From: Euryodendron excelsum
Lineage: Eukaryota; Streptophyta; Magnoliopsida; Ericales; Pentaphylacaceae
Direction of reading: 5' to 3'
Length of the DNA: 64,000 nucleotides
Assembly (NCBI GenBank): GCA_033060915.1
Contig: CM065388.1
Coordinates: 20,932,001-20,996,000, forward strand
The notes beneath the pieces were generated by a model. It made no database searches. It worked only from the letters and a program-made list of their open reading frames with translations, and was not told the DNA's origin. Position numbers and translations under genes: made by a program. Below, piece by piece: positions 1-11,871 of this stretch; position 1 is the first letter of the stretch; every line of letters starts with the position of its first letter.

Positions 1-1264
1 CCCTTTAAATCAACGTTAGTCAACAGATGGAAGTTAACTGTGTCAATCTACGAATTTTTCTAATTTCCTAATTTATCCTTGGTAATATAATTAACAAAAT
101 GATAACAAAGAAGGGATTAAATTGATTATGCAAAAATCAAACCAAGAATTTAACACACTGGATAAAAACCCACTCATCATCCATCACGAATCCCTTTACC
201 CAGCCTTATCCCCAAGCCCCAGATTTCTCTCACCTCATTATCACTGGCCCGAACCCATCATTTTGTCTCACCTTCACCAAAAAGAGGGAATTGTGGAAAA
301 TAGAGTAACTTTGATGGAATCTTATTACAAGGCCCTGCTATTCCATTTTATAGACCCAATCACATGAACTGAATCCTAACTGCCATAAGCAGCCTCATTG
401 CTATAACCGAATATAACTACTACAAAAACTAACTATGCTTTGTTTCTCATACGAGACCGAACTATGATAAGTTGGTTAAAACCACTTTTAACTGCTCCCG
501 CTTTCTCCCGTGATCATTAGTAATCCAGCTAAAGTCAGTAGCACTGTCAGCTCACGAAGTAGTTACCGTTATTTTAAACTTTGAATACACTCTTCTGAGC
601 AGTGTTTCGTATCACTCTCCCTCTCTCAATTTCCAGAATCAATGTGAAGAACCCAACCAAACCCCAGTCATCTTCTCTCTCGTTCTCTATATATATATAT
701 ATATAGGTCTATGTATGAATGTATACTTTTATATACACAAGAATTGAACACGGGTTACAAAGTAGGGAAGAGAGGATCAGGGAAGGCAGAGGCAAGAAAG
801 GGCCAATACTCGTGGTGGGTTGGTGAAGCGGCCTAGTGGTGAAGACCCGATTGGAGAGCACTGGATCTTTGTTGTTTGTTGGCTGTGAATGTTGACATCC
901 GATCGAGGGCATTGTTGCTCTCTCTCTCTCTCTCTCTCTCTGTGGATTTTTGTTTGGGCTTGTGGCCATGGAGGTTTGGGTTCAACAATGGAAATTTTGG
1001 GTTTGTTACCATGGAGGTTGAGATTTAGGGGTCAATCTTGTTAAATTATGAAGATTCGACGATTTGGGTTTGTTGGCATGAACATTTTGCAGGAAGAGAG
1101 AAGAGCAAAGAGAAAGACGCAATGGTTGAGGGCGAATCAAGTGAATGATGGTTGGCGTCTATGCAAGACCGTTGGGGGAGGGGGAGAGAAAAGTGTGAAA
1201 TTTTTGAATTATGTGGATTTACTTTGCTTGAAGGAGTGCTTGATTAATATTGATAAAACAATCT
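1..1264. other. Non-coding stretch with AT and CT microsatellites, no gene recognised
   Basis: No reading frame here resembles a known protein. The open frames are short and low in complexity; those around 709-969 and 1048-1266 run through a TC repeat and G-rich text. Direct reading shows an AT dinucleotide run near 691-704 and a CT run near 919-941. It could be the decayed flank or UTR of a gene outside the window, but nothing supports a specific call. Confidence 0.5.
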
Positions 1265-2256
1265 AATCAATCCCACACTAATTTAAATCACATGCAAAAG
1301 TAATTGAACAATCACACAATAGACGCACGATTTTTGTGTGAAAACTTAAACCGAAAAAAAAATCATGGGACCTAATCCAGTCAAGCAATCACTATCAAGA
1401 ACTGAATGGAAGGGAGTCAACTTACAACCCAACCATAGATATCCGAATCCTCAAGTGACGAATCCTCGCACTTTGGGGCATGCTCTCCTTGTATTGACCA
1501 AACCCCATAATCACATATCAATCCACTCACGATACGGTTCTTCAATAATTGTTTGAGTGTTGAACACCACAACACCGTCGAAATCCACCAAACGCTAGAT
1601 GTTCCAGTCCAATCTTCAAATACTCTATCAATGATTCGTTCGCAAAAACAACTCACAACTGTACCAATTCGGAACCCATGAATCTAACTTGAATTGATCT
1701 TGCTCGCACACATCACGATTCACTATTCTCCCGTGCTTGAACTACGACGAACACCGCGCTGTGAAAGCCCGTCTTGATGCACCACCACGACTATACCTTT
1801 GTTGAAGATTTGAAGTTCTTCATCTTACTAAGGAGGCTAGGGTTTTTCTTTAAGCTCTCTAGGATATAACAATCTGTCTTGGAGGCTCTCTATATGTTTT
1901 TTTAATTGTGGTGAACCCTAGAAGACCAAGCCTTGGAGTATATATAGGAGTTGAAGTCCAATCCGACTTAATAGGAAGTTTTCCTATTCAAATTGTCCGA
2001 CTGTCGTTGGGCCGAGACCTTGGCAAAAGCTCAGCGAACTCATGGCTTCGTAATCTTGCTTGGGCAAGAGCTCGGCGAAAGCTTCTGGATGAACTTCTTG
2101 ATTTTCGCTAGGGCGAAAGCTCAGCGGAACTCTCTGTCTAGTTTTCTTCAATCTTGTTGAGATCTAGTTGGGGTGAGAGCTTGGCAAAAATTATAGTTCT
2201 TTTATTTTAAGCTCCAAAACATTTAGGATGCTACCCTCCTTAGCATTGGTAGAACA
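1265..2256 (-). mobile_element. Probable retrotransposon LTR (copia-like), minus strand, no internal region
   Basis: The right edge reads AGAACA followed by ATCTACCCC. On the minus strand this is a G-rich polypurine-like tract (GGGGTAGAT) running into TGTTCTACC, the usual junction between a polypurine tract and the start of a 3' LTR. Near 1940 the plus strand has GTATATATAGGAG, which on the minus strand reads as a TATA-like box at a plausible position for an LTR promoter. Short internal echoes such as AAAGCTCAGCG near 2020-2125 are also LTR-like. No coding domain or matching second LTR is in the window, and the left edge is uncertain by tens of bases. Confidence 0.45.
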
Positions 2257-5200
2257 ATCTACCCCAAACAAAAACTTCTCTACAATCTTTATCATCTATC
2301 TAGTAACAATTACATAGAGAATAAAGAAGACATTACAAATAAGGCGTATATGGAATTTGCCAACTAACAAAAGTCCTAACAAATGGAAGAGAGAGAGGTA
2401 CTGTGGCGGTGGTGATGGGTTTGTGTTACAGATCTACGGACTGTGTTTGTGTGTGTATGTGGTGATTGGTGGCTCTAGTCATGGAAGGAAGAGGTGTTGG
2501 AGCAGGGGTGGTGATTGGGTTGGAGGTGGCCAGATCTGGTTAGTGGGAAGAGAAAGTGTGGCTGAAGATCAAAGGAACGGTGCGGTCATAGGCAAAGTAA
2601 AGAGAGGGGGGAAGGGGGGTGGGGGGACTGTGAGAATGAGAGAATTTGACCACTTAAAAAATGAGGGTGTAATGGTTATTTTGTTTACAGTCCTAATGCC
2701 ATCCAACAACACTCTGACGCGAGTATGCAGTGTAATTATGGGAGGAGTGTTATCTCACATTTCAAGCAACCTCAAGGGTGGTAAGTTTAATTTACCCTTT
2801 ATTAAACCAAAGGTGCAAATCAATAATAAGAGAGGGCTGATATTGGATAAAAATGACCGAATTGTACACAAATGAAGAGGGGACATGTTGATGCTTTCCC
2901 ATAGGATCAGAAGTTACCCAATAAATTGATTTTAGGTTCTTTTCAAGAAAAAATTTGTTACGATTCGAAAATTTTGCTGGAAAAGACCCCTTGGTAAAAA
3001 AATTTAAACTTGAGAAGACCAATATGTTATATAGTCTCATTGGGCATGGTATTCGAGTAATGATTAGTATATTTCAGAAGGAATGCATCATTTACTTGTA
3101 GAACAAATGATTGTATTGGCTATAAGTAATGCTTCCAGTGAATGATATTCGTCCTCTGCTTCTAATACAAAAAAAATAGAACTTTCTATTCTAATCTATA
3201 ATACTGAAGTCCCCGCTAATTCATATATAATTTTCAGCAATTCGTTGGAAAAGCCAATGGTTTAAGATCAAAATCATATATGCTTGTTATATCTATCTGA
3301 AAGCCATCTTATTTAATACTTCAGCTCTATCTGTGACTGAAAGTTTGCATGTTTGAATCATGGAACAGGTTTTACTTTCCCTGCAACTCGCAAGACCAAA
3401 GATTATTACCTATGTTCTCTTACTGGATCCTGTTTTTTACTTGCACAAACAGATGTACAGAATTGCATACGACCAAGATAATCTACTCTATTATACCTTG
3501 AACTAGACTGCTACTGGTCCGCATAGTGTTCATGATTAGATGTTGCATAACTTTTATCTCTCTCTTAATGCCCCCCACCATGATATCTTTAACACTATTT
3601 TTCCATGCTAAGGGCGATTCATTGTACGGACAATCCAAATATTGACATGCTAATGTGGGTGTTGATTGGCTAAATGTTAGAGGAATCCTACTGTTTAGGC
3701 TATTTTGTTGCCAAACTACATATGGTTCTTAGCTTAAACTCTCACCTAGTGCACTTTATCTCCGCGTAGAGGATGTTGTAAGAAATAAGAAGCACCGCAA
3801 TTCAATATAATGGACATATCGCAATCCCAGATATATGGGCCAGCCTCGGCATCTGCTTTTTCAACTACGTGGAATTATGACTCTGCATATTCCCAATGAT
3901 TTTTGTTAGTTATTTGGGAACTGTTTCCACCTTTCAATATTGTATAAAGCGACATGTTAGATGCCCTTTTAGTTTTGGAGAGATGCATATCTTGTGATGT
4001 TTCATGCTTGTTATTGGTGGTAAGTTTGGTTGTGTTAGTTTTGGAGATATGCATATCGGCGTGTTGTTTTGTGCTATTCTTTTAGTTATCGGAGAGCAAA
4101 TAAAAACATGAGGGGCTATTTAGTTTTGGAGAATTATTTTTTCCCAGTAAGAAAGGTTAGAAAATGTCAGAAATTCATTGCAGGAAATCTTTTGAGTCTA
4201 ATGATTCTAGAAGATATTGTTAAGAGTTCCCAAAACTCTATTCAATTGGGGAAAAAAATCTGAAGCTTCAGGAGCTAATGTTCTGTTAAAGAATCCTCTA
4301 AGGTAGCCGTAAAACAAAGCACATAAACAAAGTCCTCTATCCCTTATATTCAGCAACAATATGCAGCAGTGTGATTTTACAACTCTTCTCCAGATTCAAC
4401 ACTAGGAAGATATTTTGAACAAATCACAACTCTTTCACAGCAGTGTCTTTTAGAGTCCTCATGTAAGTAGTGTTCTAAAAGCATTGAAATCAACATAAAA
4501 GTTGGTGAAACGTGGAGAATATTTATCTGAATTGAGAATGGCCTCCAACCCACGAACACCCTGAAGGGGCTGTGATGAAGACCAAAGGAGCTCCAACTGG
4601 CAAGCAGTGTTGGTGACATCCGACTTCTGACTTGGAAACTTCATTGCTTTCTCTTTCTATCAGCAAGCTAAAATTGATATAGTGTGATAAACAACCGCAA
4701 TTTTAGGATCATCATCAGGCATATCTAGTTCCCATCTCTCCCTCTCTGGATGCTTTCATTTGCTTCAAAGCTTATCTTCAAATATAAGTTTTTGTTCCAA
4801 AATTGGGGTCCTCAATTAATTTGCAGTTCTATATCTATTTCCCGAAAAAAAAAAATCTGGAAAACAAGTTTATTTTATTTTATTTTTTTAAGCAGTGATT
4901 CTCACTTACAGCTCCATTTTTCTTTTCCTTTTATTTTCTCTGAACAAACCAGAAAACAAACGGATATAATTCTTTCCTTTCCTTTCCTTTTCTTCCCTTC
5001 CCTTGCCTCCCATTTCCTCACTATATTTGAGACCAAGACCGAGCATAATTGCAATGTGGCAATGTTTACAGTAAAAGTCATAGAATCTATATTAAACCCA
5101 CCATAAAGTTAACGCTGCCTTCTTTGTAATGCAACTCTAACACAGGATAATACAAGATTAATTCAACTATCAAACAAGAAGATCGAATGCATCAAAAGAG

Positions 5201-6257
5201 TACTGAAACTGTTCCAAATTAAGCAATGCCAACAACAATAATAGACGAGAACAACAAAAACAGATAGTTTAGAAGTGTACAATATTACTTGAACAAAAGG
5301 AAAAGTCTAGTTAGATATAGAGAAAAGACTAGAACTGGTCCTTACAGTTGGAGATGTCCATCAGTTCAGCAGCTTCTCCTTACCTCTTAGGGTGTCTCCC
5401 TGCACATACTAATTCGATTAGAAGCTATGCTAATATTATATCAGAGAAGCGTTTTGATTCACATTTTTTATTACTCTCTTTAGCAATGAAGGACATTGAC
5501 CACTACATTTCATGATGAATGCATCAAGAGACGAGCATAATAACAGTGTTGTTTACATGGAAAAAGTAATTACCTCCTAGCAGCTTGTTCCAGTGACTAT
5601 GAAAAGTAATGATTATATTTACAAAGTAACGACGGCGAATAAAATTCATGATCGCATAAGAGATTAATTTTAAAAGAGCTCGGCAATTCTCATTAACATT
5701 TTGGGTTGCTGAAAGTTTGTTCATCCTTTCATTTAGACAATACAAGAAGATCCATCATCACTGTAAGAAACTATTTAGGATAGTAGAATAATTAGCTGGT
5801 GCTACCATGTGTAATGTATTAGATTATGCGAGTCCTTATTATCCATTTTCGATGCTTAAGAACTAAGAAGTAAATAATTCTCAAGTTAAAAGTAATTGCA
5901 TTGACCTATTAAAAATCAAACATCAGTGTAACCTATCAATAAGGAAATGATAGACACCATGATTTGTTATTGTTTCCTTCAAATAATCAGAATCACTATT
6001 TAATACTAAAAAATAATTTGTTAGGATTCATTATGAAATTATAATCCAGCATCAAAGTTGAAAGAGACTATTGGTTAAGTTCTTATGCTACCATAAGAAA
6101 ATATAAAGAATACAATGGCTCGTTTGAAATCCTGTCTAAAAAACTAGTAGTTGAGGCAGACATGACAGCAATATAATGAAATAATTAATTTGATATTTGG
6201 ATTGATTTTACTCACTAGTCATACTGGCACTCTTTGAATGAGAAAAGGAACTCGTGA
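2257..6257. other. 4-kb stretch without a recognised gene
   Basis: The region between the LTR-like block and the NLR has no frame I can assign to a family. A 172-aa frame at 2357-2875 is dominated by G-rich simple sequence, and a 118-aa frame at 4750-5106 runs over T/C-rich text; both look like chance frames. Much of 5100-6250 is AT-rich intergenic sequence. The NLR 3' end and terminator must lie just below 6258, but I see no single convincing polyadenylation signal. Confidence 0.5.
4462..4644 (-). pseudogene. Possible exon or gene fragment, product unknown
   Basis: A 61-codon minus-strand frame starting ATG AAG TTT CCA has a balanced, globular-looking composition (Trp, Cys, Phe and Tyr spaced among polar residues, including the stretch NSDKYSPRFTNFYVDF), unlike the simple-sequence frames around it. 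It ends at a TGA just after FRTLLT. No recognisable partner exon lies on either side and I cannot assign a family. It may be a relic exon or a chance frame; an overlapping 80-aa frame in another phase covers the same bases. Confidence 0.2.
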
Positions 6258-8939
6258 TCACAGATCTGGAGGATAGATGAGGAGCTTGAACCCTTTGTTT
6301 TCCATGTTCTGTCTTTGCTGCTTTTGTTGTAGTTGTTTCTGAATTAGCCTAGCAGAAGCTGCAGCGGAAGAGCTGGTGCAATACAAGTCCATAATCTGGA
6401 GTGCAGATACGTCACCTAGGCCAGAGGGGATTGCTTCTAGACTATCACAGTGCTTTAGAACAAGGCATTGCAGTGTAGGAAAGTGATGACCTGAAGCCTC
6501 CCAATGCACTAAATCGGTCCTCCCAAGCTGCAGGACCTTGAGTAGGCGAAACCCCCCATCAAGTGGTTCCCATCGTCGTCCCTTGAATGCAAAGTCTTTC
6601 AATTTGAGCACCTCAAGGTTTGGTAACATCCCCAAAGTAGACATATGCTCCCATTCCAGCAAGGTGTCTGATAGAGTTAGCTTTTTCAGGTTCGGTGGAA
6701 ATTTGTACCACTGGGGAAGGCCTGGTAGCTTACCTTCAGAGGGAGGACTAGGGAATGTGTCGTTCAACAACTTCAATGTCTCAAGTTGATCTAACTTTGC
6801 AATGTTATCAAACATATTGGACCCTCCCTTTTCTTCTACAAGTGTGACTAATTTCCCTCGAATTCCTAGTTTCTTTAGATTTGGAGTCCTTGCTAGGATA
6901 TTCTCTGTGCAACTATCAGGGGAAACAGTAGAAATGGTTTGTATGTTTCTCCTTACAAAGGGATCTTCATTGTCCTTTCGCATTTTGGCAGGAGGGCCGC
7001 GTAGACAACCCGACCCACTTGTGTGTAGATGCCTCAACTGTAACATTTTCCATATATCTGCTTGAATGTCGAGATTACGAGAGGTTGTTTCAACAATAAG
7101 AGTTTGCAAGTTCCAGAGATTAGAGATTGATGCAGGAAGAACCTTAAAATTACCAAAGAGGGCTATATACCTCAAATGAACTAGTTTTGTGATCTCGCCA
7201 GGAAAACGGGAGAGGCTGAGGGCCCTTGCATCCAACACCCTGAGCAATTTAAAGGCTTCATGGAGGAATGATGTATGTTCTCGGGGCAGGTCTGTTTCTC
7301 CTAAGGTGAAAGACAAGAAGGAGCGGACATGTGGACCACAAGGTTTTGAATAAATAAAATCCAAAACATGGGAATGAATACAAAGGCGACGGTAGAAATT
7401 TGGAATAGGGGTTGAGGAAGAAGAAGGAATTTGCCCATACCATTTAAACTCCTGCAAAAATTTCTCTTCCGCAGCTTCTCTTAAGCACAATTCACGTAAC
7501 ATATCATGAATACGACATGCTTTAATTCGACCATTGGACCTCCTTTTTGCTACTAATATCAAATTTCTATCAACGAGATCGTCCAAGTACTCCTCTGCTA
7601 TGTCCTCCAAGCATTGTTGCCCTATTTGCTGTATGAACCCCTCAGCAACCCATAATCGGAGCAATTTCCACACGGGGATCTCAAAATCTTCTGGGAAAAT
7701 TCCAAAATAGATGAAGCACACTTTCAAGTGATGGGGTAAGTGCTTGTAACTTAGAGCTAGTACTTCCATGAACCGATCTGGGTCTCTAGCAACATATGAA
7801 TTCACACTTTCTGCCACTTTCTTCCACCAATCCCGTGTCTTGTCCTTCTTTGAGAGCAGTCCAGCAAGTACCACAATTGCTAGTGGTAGTCCACAGCATT
7901 TTTTTGCAATTTGCTTCCCAAGATCCTCAAGCTCAAAAGGGCAGCTTCCTTTCCTGAAAACCTTCTTACAGAGAAGTTCCCAACTTTCATCATCTGTTAG
8001 AAAACGTAGATGATGAGGATGGCTATAGGGGTTAGCATGGACAGCGACATCTGTGTTTCGACTGGTTAACAATATTCTGCTCCCACTGTTGGTGTTGGGA
8101 AAAGCCATTTTAAGATCATCCCAGGCCTTTGGTGTCCACACATCATCAATGACAATGAGATATCTCTCATTCTTTAGATGTCTGTATATTTCCTCACCCA
8201 GTCGGTCATCAGCCATTCTATACATTTCATCTGTGAGCTGGGTAAGAGAACTTAAAATTCCGAGAAAGACTTCCCTTCTATTATATTCTTGAGACACATA
8301 AACCCATGCACGATTATAGAAGTGATACTCAATAGAAGGATCAGTGTAAACCTTTCGCGCCAGAGTAGTCTTGCCGAGGCCACCCATCCCAACAACAGAG
8401 ATAACTTCTAGTTGCTTTGGTCTGGTGTTGAGTCGATCTATTATAGTTTTTGCCTCCTCATCGAAGCCAACCACATTGTCTTCCTCCACAACAGGAGCCC
8501 TCTTCTGCGATGGACCCTTATTGGAAGGCTCTGCAACTGGAAGTACTTCAATGCCAAACAGCTTGTTTTCGTAAATCTCTCTCACCTTTATCTTAATGGA
8601 TTCGATCTCTTTTGCAACGTCACGAAGCATTTTAGAGTAATCGAAGACATGAAAATATTTCCCCACCGTGCTTCTCGCCTTCTGGATAGCTGCATCAACC
8701 ACGAATGCGTCGATTATGTCTTCTGCCTCATAAGCCACATCTCTGATTTGTCTCACCAACTCTCGCACAGTTTCGTACTCGCTGCGCTTCTCCATGGAGT
8801 CTTTGAGGAAAGCTTTCATCAAACTAAGCTCCTGGTAGAGAGATTCAACTTGGTCCTTTGCCCCAGAAATCAGATCAAAATTATAGATCAGTAGCTGCTT
8901 CAGATTTTTCAGAAGAAAATCAACAACCGTGTCTGCCAT
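6258..8939 (-). CDS. CC-NBS-LRR disease resistance protein, RPP13/RPP8-like (intact, single exon)
   Basis: An intracellular immune receptor of the coiled-coil NLR class, 893 aa, uninterrupted from ATG to TGA. Residues about 5-130 form the Rx-type coiled-coil domain with the EDVID-type motif AYEAEDIIDAF at 69-79. The NB-ARC domain follows: P-loop GMGGLGKTT (184-192), kinase-2 LIVIDDVW (261-268), RNBS-B SGSRILLTSR (285-294), GLPL as CGLPLAI (349-355), RNBS-D around CFIYFGIFPEDFEI (408-421), and the MHD position as IHD in RIHDM (476-480). From about residue 540 a degenerate LRR region runs to near 860, followed by a polar tail rich in Ser, Ala and Gln. The length and single-exon structure are normal for the RPP13/RPP8-like group. 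In the family the NB-ARC acts as an ATP/ADP switch and the LRR governs effector recognition; the ligand here is unknown. No second NLR is in the window. The start is the first Met, giving a typical MADTVVDFLL N terminus. Confidence 0.95.
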   Translation of the reverse strand: MADTVVDFLLKNLKQLLIYNFDLISGAKDQVESLYQELSLMKAFLKDSMEKRSEYETVRELVRQIRDVAYEAEDIIDAFVVDAAIQKARSTVGKYFHVFDYSKMLRDVAKEIESIKIKVREIYENKLFGIEVLPVAEPSNKGPSQKRAPVVEEDNVVGFDEEAKTIIDRLNTRPKQLEVISVVGMGGLGKTTLARKVYTDPSIEYHFYNRAWVYVSQEYNRREVFLGILSSLTQLTDEMYRMADDRLGEEIYRHLKNERYLIVIDDVWTPKAWDDLKMAFPNTNSGSRILLTSRNTDVAVHANPYSHPHHLRFLTDDESWELLCKKVFRKGSCPFELEDLGKQIAKKCCGLPLAIVVLAGLLSKKDKTRDWWKKVAESVNSYVARDPDRFMEVLALSYKHLPHHLKVCFIYFGIFPEDFEIPVWKLLRLWVAEGFIQQIGQQCLEDIAEEYLDDLVDRNLILVAKRRSNGRIKACRIHDMLRELCLREAAEEKFLQEFKWYGQIPSSSSTPIPNFYRRLCIHSHVLDFIYSKPCGPHVRSFLSFTLGETDLPREHTSFLHEAFKLLRVLDARALSLSRFPGEITKLVHLRYIALFGNFKVLPASISNLWNLQTLIVETTSRNLDIQADIWKMLQLRHLHTSGSGCLRGPPAKMRKDNEDPFVRRNIQTISTVSPDSCTENILARTPNLKKLGIRGKLVTLVEEKGGSNMFDNIAKLDQLETLKLLNDTFPSPPSEGKLPGLPQWYKFPPNLKKLTLSDTLLEWEHMSTLGMLPNLEVLKLKDFAFKGRRWEPLDGGFRLLKVLQLGRTDLVHWEASGHHFPTLQCLVLKHCDSLEAIPSGLGDVSALQIMDLYCTSSSAAASARLIQKQLQQKQQRQNMENKGFKLLIYPPDL

Positions 8940-10014
8940 CTCGCTCTATCTGTGAGCACTTCGAATGGCTTCTTCTCTAATGTCTTTGAAGAAGCCAGCA
9001 AGTGCACGATGCTTTCTTCAAGTCTCAGCCGCAAGACTAATAATTCTATAGGGATGAAATTGTCAACATTGACCCAAAGTCAACTGTGCAAGTCATTCTC
9101 TAATAAGTTTCACAGTAATATATATATATATATATGTTAGAAGCGACAAAGCATTAAAGAATAACTAAAGCAAAATTTGCTTGGTCATTAAGATTAAGGT
9201 TAAATGACTTGGGAAGGCCAACCACGGTTGTGGCTTAGCATTGTGTTGCCTTCCGAGTTTTCCTGTTCAATTTTAGATCTCTCAGTAGCTCATGTTCAAT
9301 CTGAGAACAACGACCCCGTTCCTTCTTCTCAAGTGATCAGTAAATCAGCCATCATTTATTTCCTTGAACAATGGTCCTGTTCCACCTAGATGTAACTTCT
9401 TCAATATAAGAACTTTTAAAATGCCAATTTCCTTGAAATAGTTGTCCGGTATGTCACATCACATCGTTAGCACAGCACAATGGCCGTGCATATGGGAATT
9501 TGTTCAAGCATCTGGTGGGCAAGTGAACATCTCAGTACCCCCAAGCCAATCATCTTCTTTACAATTCATCTTCAAATGGTCACATAGAAAGCTAAATAAA
9601 AAGAAAAATACAATAAAACCGTGACTTTTGAAGGCATATAATGGACTTTGTCGCATGGCTCGGTGAGAAAATCAATTCGTAGAAACTTCAGAGTTGTCCA
9701 ACTTTGCCTAAAGGATGCAAATAGGCAATCCTGCTTCATTTTCACGGCGAAAATGAAACAGACCCCGTCCTACAGTTTATCTGTTCACACGGTTTGAAAT
9801 CTTCCCGTGGTGGTCCCGTTTAGTCCAGTGGTGGCCAAAAGGGGGCTGCTATGAAGCTTCTTTTAGTGATTTATGGATGTATTTCTTGCTTTTGGGAAAG
9901 TCCTTCGACTTGACCCCTTTGATTGAATATACGAGGGATAACAAAAATGTAAATGCGATGAAATTTCACTCCCCAGAACAGAAAAAAAAAAAAAAAAAAA
10001 TTAAGGCTTTTGCA
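8940..10014. other. NLR upstream region, no gene recognised
   Basis: This holds the 5' flank of the minus-strand NLR. Two 60-aa-class frames (9204-9389 and 9442-9624) have no recognisable domain. An AT run lies at about 9117-9135, within 200 bp of the NLR start, and an A-run is near 9981-9999. No clear TATA box can be singled out from the AT-rich text. Confidence 0.4.
9117..9135. repeat. (AT)n microsatellite upstream of the NLR
   Basis: An uninterrupted alternation of TA about 180 bp upstream of the NLR start codon, read directly. Such runs are usually length-polymorphic. Confidence 0.8.
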
Positions 10015-10029
10015 CTCCCAAAAGTCGGA

Positions 10030-10570
10030 TGTCCGGTCCGGGGCTCACTGGCAGTGCGGAGCCCCTGAGCCAGTTGGGTCTAAGCCTAGCCCAAGCCCTA
10101 CTAGCCCAAGCCCGCCCAAGCCCAAACTCTTATAGATGGGCCTATGCCTTATGCTTTAAAGCTTGGCCCAAGTTCATTGGGCTAGCCTGATACCCTTCCC
10201 CTAAGTCTGCTTGTAGGCCCAGCCCGTCCATCTTACCAACATAAACTATTTTACCATTTAATTTATAAGTAAATTAATTATCCAATATACCCACTATAAG
10301 TTTAATTATAAATTGGTTTCCATTTTTTATATATTATTACAAACTATGTAGTTTATTTACAAATTTACAAACTAGTTACCATGTTATGTAAATAAGGTTT
10401 AAAGTTTAAACCATTATTTAAAAATAATAATTTAAAATTGGCAAGGTGCCAAGCCTGTTGGCCAACCGAAAAGGGTACCTATAAGGCCACAGGTAGGTCA
10501 TAGGACTGGGGTATTCACTTTTAGCCTGGCTCGGCTGGCCCGACCTGACCCCATTTGTAGTGGGAGGAAA
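10030..10570. repeat. GGCCC-rich dispersed-repeat-like patch
   Basis: A block with many AGCCCAAGCCC and TAGGCCCAGCCCG type motifs on both strands around an AT-rich core (10,260-10,440). Its composition differs sharply from its flanks and resembles internal sequence of short non-autonomous plant DNA transposons. I could not define terminal inverted repeats or a target duplication, so the class is open. Similar GGCCCG text recurs near 63,800. Confidence 0.3.
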
Positions 10571-10699
10571 GAGTCAGCCAAGCATCGGAAACTATCACTC
10601 CTTACAACAGTGACACACACAGCTTAGGGCCGGGCCCAATTTCATGCTTACCGAAAAGGCTTGCATTTATGCCAATGTGACAATCATTACTTGGATGTG

Positions 10700-11561
10700 G
10701 CATGGATTCATAACTTATTTTGCATTTGCCACAAACATTAGAAAATCATAAGAACATTCTCAGATCCTCAGGGTAAACTACCTAATGGCTATGACCCAAT
10801 CTAATCATACGAATGTAGGCGTATTGTATTCATTAATACACCTTGAAAAATCCTTGGATACAATTTTACCGAATACTTAATTGATCTAATTCACTAAATT
10901 AATCCTAGTCCTTCACTAATGGTTGCAAGAATAGCATGACAATCACAAATATGCAAAAGCAATAAAAACAATTAAAAGGCACACAATTTTCTCGTGGAAA
11001 ATTCAAACGGGAAAATAAAGGGACCCTAAGTCGGTCGATGAAGAACAATTTACAAGTTCACATTTACATACCCAACCCCATTGAATTACATTTACAACTT
11101 AAAGTTGGGTCGAGCAAACTTCGTTTGTTGGCCAAAGACGAAGATTCAAAGAGCGTAGGTTGATATTGGCTTGATCCAAGTTCGTTCAAGAGAACTGAAC
11201 CGCTTACCTACAGTTACGAACTAGAGTCCTATTTTACTTTAAAGGCCTTATGGACTCTCAAGCTAAGCACAAATCTGTTTGGATAGGGTGTGATTTGAAT
11301 TGCTTTTTAGATGAAATTGAAGATACTTAGACTAAAATATAGAGTATATACAAAAGCTAAAAGGTCCATGATCCATCTTTACAAAAACATCAAGGGTTTG
11401 CATTTTAAGTATTCTGATTATCCTCTTTGTACTTTCATCCATTGAAGAACATTCTGTGTAAGTCCATCTTGGTGGATTCCAAAGACGAAGAGAAGTGCCA
11501 TTGTGATTTGGTGCTAGAGTCAAGTAGTACTGTGAGGTCAGAAAATTAAGGAGTCGAGCAA
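10700..11561 (-). mobile_element. Left part of a sequence split by the CACTA insertion, possibly an LTR
   Basis: The CACTA target duplication shows that this stretch was continuous with 30,452 onward before insertion. It is non-coding. The motif near 10,980 (ACAATTTTCTCGTGGAAAATTC) and the position of AT-rich and stop-rich text resemble the R/U5 part of minus-oriented copia LTRs, like the block at 1.3 kb. No TG/CA borders were identified, so the retrotransposon assignment is tentative. Confidence 0.3.
11559..11561. repeat. CACTA target-site duplication, left copy (CAA)
   Basis: CAA directly before the element's first base; CAA recurs immediately after its last base at 30,452-30,454. Three bases is the duplication length expected of CACTA elements. 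Confidence 0.85.
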
Positions 11562-11800
11562 CACTACAAAAAAGTTGGCCTTTAGCGGCAGTAATAATAA
11601 CGGCGGGACAAAAAATGGCCTTTATTGTTGTGTATTAATGGCGATAATTTACCGCCATTATAGATGTTTATTTACAGCAGTTTATACCTACCGCCTATAA
11701 CAAAATTGTCAATTATCTTCCTAATACGGGAAATCAATTAATTGTATATTTTATTTGCGGTTTTTTGTGAACCGTCATTAAAGACGTGAGCGTAAAGTCC
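11562..11800 (+). repeat. CACTA left subterminal repeat region
   Basis: Short GCGG-containing motifs in both orientations follow the terminus (TTTAGCGGCAGTAAT, AACGGCGGG, TACCGCCATTATA, CTACCGCCTATAA, ATTTGCGG). In CACTA elements such repeats bind the TNPA-like protein that brings the two ends together. Recognition is by pattern only. Confidence 0.7.
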
Positions 11801-11866
11801 CATTTTATTTTCCCTCCATCTGAAATCTCATTCCCTCCAAATCTTATTTCCCCTAAATTGGTCTTA

Positions 11867-11871
11867 GTCAT
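11867..11871. repeat. Athila target-site duplication, left copy (GTCAT)
   Basis: GTCAT directly precedes the 5' LTR and recurs directly after the 3' LTR at 24,091-24,095. Five bases is the length produced by Ty3/gypsy integrases. Confidence 0.9.

Noticed and set aside
1265..2256. Possible 5-bp target duplication ATCTA (about 1260 and 2257) around the LTR-like block
   Set aside because: The left edge would not give a TG/CA terminus, and a polypurine-like tract on the right argues for an internal region instead of a solo LTR.
2357..2875. 172-aa plus-strand frame
   Set aside because: Gly/Arg-rich text from G-rich simple sequence with no domain; no supporting splice or homology pattern.
4750..5106. 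118-aa Phe/Ser-rich plus-strand frame
   Set aside because: Low-complexity T/C-rich text (CTTTCCTTTCC runs); looks like chance.
8412..8894. 160-aa plus-strand frame opposite the NLR
   Set aside because: Antisense shadow of the NLR coiled-coil and NB region; no independent domain.
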